A DNA stretch of 64,000 nucleotides, taken from positions 2,031,501-2,095,500 of the forward strand of contig NZ_CP076132.1 of the NCBI RefSeq assembly GCF_018736045.1, written 5' to 3'. The stretch's first letter is position 1. The number at the start of each line of letters is the position of its first letter. Position numbers and translations under genes: made by a program. A model generated the notes under the pieces. The model did not search any database, was not told where the DNA came from, and saw only the letters and a list, made by a program, of their open reading frames with translations. Below, in pieces: positions 46,301-55,000 of the stretch. The DNA is from Flammeovirga yaeyamensis. GTDB taxonomy: Bacteria > Bacteroidota > Bacteroidia > Cytophagales > Flammeovirgaceae.

Positions 46301-46539
46301 TCCTAAATGATCTTGGTGCTTGGGCGTCCGAAGCCACATTTGCACACCATGGGGACTTACTTTATGTGGGGACCTCAGGACACGACTTAAGAAGATATGA
46401 ATTAGATATTCCTACAATGTCTGATAATGTTTGTGGCTTAATGCAAAGAAAAGAAATGACGGATAAAGAATGGGTTAGATATGTAGGTGAAGGAATTGAA
46501 AACAGAAATGTCTGTAGTGGCGAAGCTCTAAACCAATAA
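43384..46539 (+). CDS. nSTAND1-type P-loop ATPase with membrane segment, coiled coil and WD40 repeats
   Basis: The 1,051-residue protein begins with the nSTAND1 signature FPGLRPFRTDETFLFFGRDG (residues 23-42), then Walker A GASGSGKSS (61-69) and Walker B ILIDQFEEL (160-168), followed by the STAND helical region with TMRSDYIGDC, LPIMQHALMRTWEYW and VDISHESLMRVW. A single hydrophobic helix (about 507-527) follows a basic patch KRIVKRTK, so the ATPase should be cytosolic and the rest periplasmic (positive-inside rule, inference). Next comes an alanine/glutamate coiled coil (about 530-660) and WD40 repeats (about 720-1010; for example LMKGHEDYVRTLYYDQEEKTLFSAGSDGAIRSW and LVSTSLDGSARIWN). STAND NTPases are signal-triggered switches. 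Operon with the TIR-like gene upstream and a beta-barrel gene 36 nt downstream. Confidence 0.9.
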   Translation: MNSFSSSNTETQKLIVAGQFNPFPGLRPFRTDETFLFFGRDGQTEEVLWRLEKNRFVAALGASGSGKSSLIYCGLIPALQGGFMEKQGSQWNVSTSRPGTDPIQNLAKAVLESTKSYHKKSDEDKELLLNVAVTMLLSSSKGLVTLVEKLQEEEGENFLILIDQFEELFRFSRLESEDLSMGMASAFVKLLVEATKQAKVPIYVVMTMRSDYIGDCARFPELTYLINESHYLIPQMTRVQKQEAIMGPAAVGGAKISSRLLQRLLNDLGDTQDQLPIMQHALMRTWEYWTGHSNISDELDIHHYEAIGGMAEALSQHADEAFRDLSEEEKIVCEKIFKALTEKGEDGRGIRRPTKVKILAQIAGSDVDVIENIVDCFRTNGRTLLTPDQSVELTTESVVDISHESLMRVWIRCRDWVDEEFEAVKIYKRLSEAADLYQQGKASLWRPPDLYIAIQWRERFKPNLAWAVQYEPSYERAITFLKNSQEEYEEEQRVKERLQKRIVKRTKIIALILAAATIGAIMLVIFAQMKARAADIAREEAQEFGEQANKNAKAAEEALKRAETEQRKAEEAADEAQRQTLIAQAAKDSAEYQKNLALEQTRLALLAQTEAENQRLNAEKAKEEALASAQLAEVRTREAEIQRLNADAAKASADTLRFLSIAQALAVKSLQIKDPAQKALLASQAYAFNEQYKGLNPHPDVFQGLYQSIKSFKGENFNLMKGHEDYVRTLYYDQEEKTLFSAGSDGAIRSWKDGSLESEILSDDNGVVRGLIISRDKGRAAIYTESGSVRIFSYPEFKSIKKIKVSKGQLWAGSFDQFGDRLYVTGQNKKIYSVDTESFAVSEFKTSNSKITSLHISNLDGSLWATKTSGEVSKYCLDNACDELAVYGGKNIAGTALAFSSDGKTVALGFEDGKLILWDRLTGTEIDNLQGHDTKVTSLKFDEEKHRLVSTSLDGSARIWNVEKGRTNESPIILNDLGAWASEATFAHHGDLLYVGTSGHDLRRYELDIPTMSDNVCGLMQRKEMTDKEWVRYVGEGIENRNVCSGEALNQ

Positions 46540-46575
46540 ACATTTTTTGATAAAACCATCAAATATCAATTATTT

Positions 46576-47637
46576 ATGCGATTTCGAATATTGATGAAAT
46601 ACTATTTTTTGCTTGTTATCACATTTTTTATGCTTCAAAATTTACAAGCTCAAGAATGTGAAGAAGCTTATAATAAAGCTAATACTTTTTATACGGAAGG
46701 TAAATTATTGCAAGTACCAATGACATTACAGGATTGTATTGATCAAGGTTTTGAGTCTTCATCTAAGCAATTAAATGCAAGAAGACTTGTAATACTTTCT
46801 TACCTTTATTCTGATAATATAGAAGAGGCAGAAATAGCAATGCTTGCGTTGCTAAAAGAAAATTCTGAATACAAACCAACTTCCTCTGACCCTGCAGAAC
46901 TAAGAAACCTATGGGGTAAATTTAGAACACGTCCAATTATGTCTTTTGGTGTTTTTGGAGGGGCGACTTATAATTCTGCTAATGTATCTCAAACTTACGG
47001 AGTAGGCCCAGAAGAAAACCATTCGGAAGTAGAATACAAACCTAATTTAAGTTTTAAAGTAGGTGTGTCCTATAATTATTTTTTAAGTAATAATGTTCAA
47101 ATTAACATCTCCCCAAGTTATGAAAGTGTCGCCTTTCAAACGGAAGAAAACCCATTAGATATATCAGAATCTCTTCTAAAAGAAACTCAGAGTTTTATTG
47201 ATATGCCTTTAGCAATCCGCTTTGTATTGCTACCAAATAAAAAATTGAGACCCTTTATAGGTGTAGGTGGTTCTGCAAAATTATTACTTAATGCTTCTAT
47301 TGAAGGAGAAATGGTTTATGAAAGCCCTGATGTTGTAGATATTGAAGCAACTCCAATTGATATTACTAAACAAAGAAAAAATTTGATGTATGGAGCCATG
47401 TTACAGGCTGGTTTTTATTTAAAAACTAGGTACTCCCATTGGACTGTAATGGCTTCTTATTATTATGCCTTGCAGAATTTCAATAATCAAAATAATCGAT
47501 ATGATAATAACGAATTGATATTTAATTATGGTTATGTAGATAATGATGTAAGGATGGATGTACTTACGCTGACAGTTGGAATTTCCATCGATTTTTACAG
47601 ACCTAAGATATATAGAAAGTATAGAAGCATTGATTAA
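46576..47637 (+). CDS. Outer-membrane beta-barrel with N-terminal TPR-like domain
   Basis: The 353-residue protein has a signal peptide (YYFLLVITFFMLQNLQAQ; the ATG at 46594 is another possible start). Residues about 27-115 form a helical TPR-like domain (CEEAYNKANTFYTEGKLLQVPMTLQDCI). Residues about 120-353 look like a small beta-barrel of the PorT/OMP_b-brl type (MSFGVFGGATYNSANVSQTYG, FKVGVSYNYFLSNNVQINISP, RPFIGVGGSAKLLLN, TVMASYYYALQNFNNQ), ending in LTVGISIDFYRP. It lies between the nSTAND gene (36 nt) and a lipoprotein gene (1 nt), so it is part of the same operon. Confidence 0.85.
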   Translation: MRFRILMKYYFLLVITFFMLQNLQAQECEEAYNKANTFYTEGKLLQVPMTLQDCIDQGFESSSKQLNARRLVILSYLYSDNIEEAEIAMLALLKENSEYKPTSSDPAELRNLWGKFRTRPIMSFGVFGGATYNSANVSQTYGVGPEENHSEVEYKPNLSFKVGVSYNYFLSNNVQINISPSYESVAFQTEENPLDISESLLKETQSFIDMPLAIRFVLLPNKKLRPFIGVGGSAKLLLNASIEGEMVYESPDVVDIEATPIDITKQRKNLMYGAMLQAGFYLKTRYSHWTVMASYYYALQNFNNQNNRYDNNELIFNYGYVDNDVRMDVLTLTVGISIDFYRPKIYRKYRSID

Positions 47638-47638
47638 T

Positions 47639-48895
47639 ATGAAAAGATATTTCTATTTAATATTGTTTTTTTGTTTGACCGCCTGTGAAACAGAAACTGC
47701 CTATGAAAAAGGTGAGACCTTCATTAAATTCTTTGGAACAGACGGAATGGAAGAAGGTGTAGATTTTTTTGTTGATAATGAAGGAATTTACTTACTGGGA
47801 AATACTGATAATTCTGGCAATTCAGATTTAAACTCTTCTGCTGTCTTAATATACACAGATTTAGATGGTAATGAGATTTGGTCAGAAGTCCTTAAACTTG
47901 GTCATGAAGATGGTAAAGAAATAACTGATAAAGCAGTTGGGATTACAAAATTGAACAATGGAGAGGTTGTCGTTTTAATTAATAGAACTGAGGATGGTAT
48001 TGAGAAAGGAATATTAATCAATGTTGATCTGAATGCACCAAGTGCGAGTAATTATGTAGAAATAATTCCTACTGTTGAAGTGGTCAACAAAGTTAATTTT
48101 AATGATATACAATCAACTTCTGATAACGGTTTTATTATTATAGGTGAAGTGAGGAATTTCGAAAACCCTGATTCAAATATTAACGATTCTGATTGGGATA
48201 TGATTTATATTAAATACGATCAATCGCTTAATAAAACTTTAGAAAGAATAAGAGGATTCGGGAATAATTCAGATGACTTTGGTAATTCCGTTGTAGAAGG
48301 ACCAAACCAAAACTACTATTTGTTTGGTTCAGTTACTGTCGAAAAAGAGAACCCGGATACAGGTACAGAATTCATTTCAGATGTTAGAACTGTTAGGGTA
48401 AACAGTTTATTGGACATTGTATGGGATAAAAAATCATCCTCTAGCCTAAATGAGTATGGTTCTAAAATCGTTAATTATACAAATGTTAGATATGTATTAG
48501 GCGAACAAAAAGTGTCAGAACAAAATACTAATTTGATTTTTTCAGAATTAAATGAAAATGGAGACCCACTTTTTGTTCGAGACTTTGGTCATGCAGATAT
48601 AAATAGGGCAGGTGATATGGTCATTACTCCGGATGGATGTTTTATAACAGGTGCTGCTTATGAAAATAATAATTATAATATTGTTATTTGGAAAGTATCT
48701 CATGAAGGAGATAAACTTTGGTCTAAGAGTTTTGGATTTGAAGGGGAAGATTTTGGTAGTAAGATTTTTGTTCAGAGTGACGGAAGTATTTTAGTTATTG
48801 GGACCGCAAATTTTGGTAGTCTATCAAAATTTTGTTTGATAAAAACAGATAAAAGCGGAAACTTATCCATCATTTCAGAAGAAAAAGAAATGTAA
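47639..48895 (+). CDS. Lipoprotein with propeller-like repeats
   Basis: I place the start at 47639, giving 418 residues; an in-frame start at 47576 would overlap the barrel gene and put 21 residues before the signal peptide. KRYFYLILFFCLTACETET holds the lipobox Cys (about residue 16). The mature protein has repeated blade-like units with ending strands such as GIYLLGNTDNSGN, GFIIIGEVRNF, NYYLFGSVTVEKE, CFITGAAYENNNYNIVIWKV and SILVIGTANFGSLSKFCLIKT, the pattern seen in delta-60/PQQ-type beta-propellers. Probably outer-membrane-anchored. It starts 1 nt after the barrel gene. Confidence 0.8.
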   Translation: MKRYFYLILFFCLTACETETAYEKGETFIKFFGTDGMEEGVDFFVDNEGIYLLGNTDNSGNSDLNSSAVLIYTDLDGNEIWSEVLKLGHEDGKEITDKAVGITKLNNGEVVVLINRTEDGIEKGILINVDLNAPSASNYVEIIPTVEVVNKVNFNDIQSTSDNGFIIIGEVRNFENPDSNINDSDWDMIYIKYDQSLNKTLERIRGFGNNSDDFGNSVVEGPNQNYYLFGSVTVEKENPDTGTEFISDVRTVRVNSLLDIVWDKKSSSSLNEYGSKIVNYTNVRYVLGEQKVSEQNTNLIFSELNENGDPLFVRDFGHADINRAGDMVITPDGCFITGAAYENNNYNIVIWKVSHEGDKLWSKSFGFEGEDFGSKIFVQSDGSILVIGTANFGSLSKFCLIKTDKSGNLSIISEEKEM

Positions 48896-49006
48896 TATTT
48901 TAGTAAAGAACCTACGTCGAAATTGACTTATTTACCAAAAAAGTCACTAAATAAACAAACATATTGCCTATTCTTACGTAAATTATTAAAAGTTAATAAA
49001 GTTTAA

Positions 49007-49014
49007 TAAGTTTG
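49007..49014 (+). promoter_or_regulatory. Possible -7 element before the giant secreted protein gene
   Basis: TAAGTTTG matches TAnnTTTG and lies 64 nt before the ATG at 49078, but no TTTG is found about 19 nt upstream. The 182-nt gap after the lipoprotein gene suggests the giant gene can be transcribed separately. Confidence 0.4.
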
Positions 49015-49077
49015 AAGGAATAAAATTTACGATTTCACCAAACTAAACTTAATTTTTCTTAGTTGCTACTAATTTTT

Positions 49078-52000
49078 ATGAATAACATCTACTCCCAAAC
49101 GATAGTCAAACTATTTATTACTTGCTTTTTTCTAATTTCAAGTGCATTAATCAATGCTCAGACAGTTTCCTCTTTTGATATTAAATCAGGAGCTTCTGCA
49201 ACCACAAATAGTGCTGTTATACCTTATCATTTACAAGGAACCGGTTTAGACACAAGTGCAGGTACTTTTACTGTGGAAAGAAATGGATCTGATATTACTT
49301 CATCTGTAGATATAGTTGTAAATCCAGATGGATCTGGAGATTTTTATGTTTATGTAATTTTAGGGGATGCCTATTTGGATGGAGCAACTTATGATATCAA
49401 TTATAAAGAGGCTCCTGCAAATGAAGATGCAGCCACAACTGTAACCATTGATGACGCAGCTTCAAATTCTACACCTGTTTCAATACCTACTTTATCTCCC
49501 ACCGTAGATTTAGGTTATTCTAATTCCGATTTAATAACAAATGTAGATCCTTTATTGTTTTCTGTGACGGCAACCACAGGAGAGACGGTTTACATCAAAA
49601 ATAATTTAACTACTATTGGTACCGCAATTTCTACTGGTACTGATTTAATTGTAACATCCTCTTTGGGAGAGGGGACACATACAATTTATGCTTATTCTAT
49701 TGATTCAGATGGTGATATTTCTTTTACCTCTACACCGGTTACTATTACTATTGATAAAACAGACCCTAGTATTGGCTCAACTGCCATTGCTTGGGCAGCC
49801 AATCCTACTAATGATACTGGTACTTCTTCTTCTGACCAAATAACTAGTAACACTTCTCCTGAAGTGACCGTGAACAACCTTCCAACAACTGATGTCTATA
49901 ACGTGATTGTAGAAAGTAATATTGATGGTCAGGTGGGGTCGACAGTTATTTCAGGAACAACAGAAACAGTAAATTTAAGTGGTTTATCAAATGGAGTTCA
50001 CACTCTTGTAGCTAAAGTGATAGATGATGCTGGTAATGAAAGTGGAGCATCAACTTCATTAGAAATTACAATAGATACAATAGCTCCTGATGCTCCAACT
50101 ATTACATTAAAGAGTAGTTCGGATACTGGTAGATCAGATAGCGATAAAAATACAAACGACACAACTCCTACTTTTTCTGTTTTTGCTGAAGTAGGTTCAT
50201 CAATTGAAATTAGAGAAAATAGTGCTACAAATGGAACAGCAACAAGTGTTGGCACAACCGATGTTACTGTTGGGTCTGCATATTCTATAAATGGTACCTA
50301 TACTTTTACAGCTAGAGCAACTGATTTAGCTGGTAATACATCATTAGAATCAACCACTCCTGAAGTTGTTGTGATCAAAAATGTGACACTTTCAGGTATA
50401 ACAGCACCAACTTTAGATGCTTCTACTAATTCGGGAAATACTGGTGATTGGATTACAAATTTCAGTTCGCCTATCTTAAATTTTACAGGGTTAAATACTG
50501 ATGATTCAAAATATATTACTGTTACAAGTAATTTAGATGCTCTAAACGTGAACCACTTTGTGGATCCAGTTAATTCTGGAAATGAGGATGTAACCGTTTC
50601 TCCTGCTTTAGCTACTCAAGGTGTTCATCGTCTAACTTATTTCGTAGAGGATATTTATGGTAATAAAACTACTGATGCCTATGTTGATTTAGAATTTGAT
50701 AATGTAGCTCCAAATGTACCTTCATTATCATTATCACCATCATCAGATACCGGAGATAGTAATTCAGATCTTAAAACTACAGATACCACACCTACATTTG
50801 ATATTACTTCTGATTTCGGAACAACAATTACTTTATATGAAGGATCAACAGCTAAGGGTTCAATAACATCTACGGGATCAGATCAGGTGACCTCTTCAGT
50901 AATAGCCTCAGGGTCTACTTATAATTATTCAGCAACTGCAACAGATGTAGCTGGTAACGAGTCGGCAAATTCAAGTCCTACTATAGATGTGGAACTTCTT
51001 GTAGATAATTCTATTTCTGGCATTGTTGGTGTATTAAATAGCGGAACTGATTCTGGAGTAACCGGGGATCATAAGACCAATAATCAAACACCAAGTATTG
51101 ATTTCACAAGTATTTCAACGACCAATAATCCTGATATTATTGTTGAAAGTGATATAGACGGTCAAGTGGCAAGGGTAGATGTTACAGGTGCAACACAAAC
51201 AGTAGCATTATCTACTCTTTCAGAAGGTAATCATGTATTGACATTTTATTTAGAAGACGAATATGGTAATCAAGGAGCAAGTGCAACGTATAATTTAGAA
51301 ATTGATATTTCCGCTCCAACTTTAACTTCAGTAACTATTGCTTCTGATAACACTGACCCAACAGTTGGGGAGAACAATGATATTGTCACTCTTGATTTTA
51401 CTTCAAACGAAGATTTGATCACTACCAATATTGTTACGTTAGATGGATCTGCTATTACTCCAACAAATGTAGGTTTAGATTATACTGCAACTAAAACATT
51501 ATCGGTGAATGGAATGTCGACTTATGCAGATGTAGTATTTAATATTAGTGTACTTGATGCTGCTGGAAACAGTGGAACTTTAGTAGCTGCGACAACAGAT
51601 GCTAGTTTTGTGAAAATTTTTCCACCGATCGTTAATACAATAAATAATCCTTCAACAACAGAATTTTGTACAGGAAGTAATACCTTTTCTATCAATGGTG
51701 ATACACCTACTGGGGGAGATGGAAGTACTTACACATTCGATTGGCAAAGAAACTTCAATGGAGGATCTTTTGCTTCTTTAAATTATACAGGTGAAGATTA
51801 TACAGAAAATGCTACTCTAGCAGCTGGTACTTACATTTATAGAAGAGTTGTAAGTAGTGGGGGAGTGACTGTTAATTCATCTACAGATGTAACCATAACT
51901 ATAAATACTGATATTTCTAATAATGTACTTACTGGACCTGCACAAACACAATATTGTGGATCAATTACTGGAGGTACACTAACTTTTTCAGGGTCAACTC

Positions 52001-55000
52001 CAAGTGGAGGTAATAGTACTTACTCTTATCAATGGGAAAAAAGTACGGATAATGGCGGGACATGGTCAACTATTGGTGGTTCTACAATTAACTATACAGA
52101 GTCTTCTAACATTACCTTAAGTGGTACAACATTGTATCGACGAGTGGTAAATAGTGGTCAATGTAGTAATACATCAAATCAGATAGCTATAGAATTATCA
52201 CCTTCTGTAACAGGAATAAACATAACCAATGTTTCTGGAGGAACAGTTTGTATTAATGATGCTGTTGTTCTTATTGGTGGTGCCCCTTCGGGAGGTACAG
52301 GTTCTTATTCTTACCAATGGCAACAACAAGTGAATAATGGAGGCTACTCAAATATAATGGGAGCAACCTCTCAAAGTTATTTTATTAGTAATATAGCTAG
52401 TTCTGGGAATTATGATTTTAAGAGAATCACAACTTCAGGAAATTGTATTGTAGAATCAAATGTAGCTTCTGTAACTGTTCCAGTGGAACCATCATCTTAT
52501 GTTACATTACCTAGTACTACTAACTATTCTGATTTACAGTCTACTCCTGTGAATTTAACAATGACAGGTCTTGGAAGTGCAACTTTTTACTGTTCTGGTC
52601 CAGGTGTTGTAAGTAACGGAAATGGTAACTCTTCAAATAGATTTATCCCAAGTATTGCTGGACAAGGTAATCATAATATCAATTATCATATTGTTTATGG
52701 TTCTTGTGAAAAGGTGGAAACAGTATCCTTTACGGTTTACGATGGTTCTAGTACATTTAATTTAGATCCACAATATTGTAGAGATGATCCTACAGTTACT
52801 ATTCAAGCTATTAACCCTGCATCACTTACAGGTAGTCCAGCTCAATCAGATATTTCCTACTCAGGTACTGGTGTTGTGGGTGGAACTACTTTTGATCCTG
52901 ATGTGGCTTGTGCAGCATTAGGTTTAAATCCTGGGCAAAGTGCCGATGTTGTAGTAACTGGTAGTTATACTGCTTCCTTAGTAAATTATAGTTTTGATCA
53001 ATCAGTTACAGTCACAGAAAGTCACACAGCACGAATCAATATTGCATCAACAAGTTACTGTTTAACTGATGCTGATTTTCAGATTGATGTAATATTGGAT
53101 AATGTTCAAAATGCTACAGATGGTTCATTTAGAGTAAATGGCGGATCTTTAAGGCCAAACCCTATTACAATCAGTCCGTCGTCTTTAGGAGATGGATCAT
53201 ATTATATTATATACACTTATTCTGATGCAAATGGTTGTGATGTTACTACTGATACCACAATTACCATTAATCCTTTGCCTCAAGTAAGTTATGATTATGT
53301 TAATCCTTCTGATAATGGAGACTTTTGTTTCAATCAAACACCAATAACTATTCAAGGTAAAGTAGGAGGAATGAATGTATCATCAGGTACCTTTAGTGGT
53401 AATCCTGGTTTAGTAGATAATGGAGATGGTACGGCTACATTTAATCCAACTTTAGCTGGAGGAGAATTATATGATGAAGATGAAGATTTTATTATCAATT
53501 TTGAATATACTGATCCAGTAACAGGTTGTACAAATGATTCAGATTCTATGGTGACTGTTTATGGGTTTGATGAAGTGTTTTTAGCTACAGATGCAGATGA
53601 CTCTGTTTGTTATTCTGCTCCAATAGTTACATTTACAGCTATGGAGGGTTTAGCTCAATACGCACCCGGTGGAAGTTATTCAATAAATACCGGGGGATTA
53701 ACTGATAATGGAGATGGTACGGCCTCTTTTGATCCTGAAGCGGCAGCAACTGCTGCAGGAGAGATTAGTACAGGAGATTATTCTCAACATATAGTAACAT
53801 TTACATACAATAATTCATTAGGTTGTACTTATAGTATTAATGACACAATCTATGTGAAACCACTACCTGTAAAACCAGCTTTGGTGTCTTCAGTTCCAGA
53901 ATATTGTTCTGATGATACTGGTTTAGGAAATATCCAAGTTTCTGGAGAAACAGGAGCTTCTTTTGTATGGTATTCTGATGATGCTTTAACTTTAGTCGAG
54001 AGTACAACGAATATCCTAACTCCAAACGATGCACCAACTGTAAGTAGTACTCAAGTTGTTACTTATTATGTTACACAAACTAGTGTAGATGGGTGTACAA
54101 GTGATACACTTCAAGTACATATTACTATTAATCCTAAACCATTAGCACCTGTACTTTCAACTGCTAATGTAACATCATATTGTTCTGGTGAAACCGTTGG
54201 ACAAATGTCAGTTCAAAATCCTGGAGTGAATATTAAATGGTATACCTCTACCAATACAATAACACCTGTTGGTTTGGGAGATGATTTTACTCCAGTTATT
54301 AATACTAATGTACCTAGAGATACTACTTTTGTTTATTATGTTACTGAAACTACCAATGGATGTGAAGGGCCTGGCACAACATTAAATATTAGTGTATTTA
54401 AATCTCCTGATGCTCCAACATTTAACCCTGTTGCTGAGATATGTTCAGGAGGGGCACTACCTACAATTAGTGTTGCCACTGGCCAAAATGTGAATTGGTA
54501 CGATGATGCTGCTAAAACAAACCCACCATTAAATCCAGCTTATACATTAGGGTATACACCTTCTTTCAATACAAATGTTCAAAATGATTCAATAGTTAGT
54601 TTCTATGCAACATCTACAGCAAGTGGATGTGAAAGTGTAACTGCACAAGTGGATATTATTATTAGAGCTTTACCAGCTTCGCCTTCATTGAGTGCTATTC
54701 CTATTTATTGTGAAGGAGAAACAATCGCATCGATTACAGCAACTGGAGAAGTAGGAGCCTCTTATGAATGGTTCTCTGATGAAACATTGACATCTTCAGT
54801 ATCTACAAGTCAAACATATGATCCAATGATTAGTGCACCTAGTTATCCTACCTTAGATACTCTTAATTATTGGGTTGTTCAAGTAGTTGATGGATGTGTT
54901 TCCTTACCAACTAAGGTAGATATCCCTGTTTATCCAAATGCAGCAAAACCAACGGTAGATACTAACTATTTTGTATATTGTTCAGGTGAAACCATCAGTA

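Noticed and set aside
49063-49077. TTG start for the giant protein
   Set aside because: The ATG at 49078 gives a normal signal peptide directly; the five added residues do not improve it.
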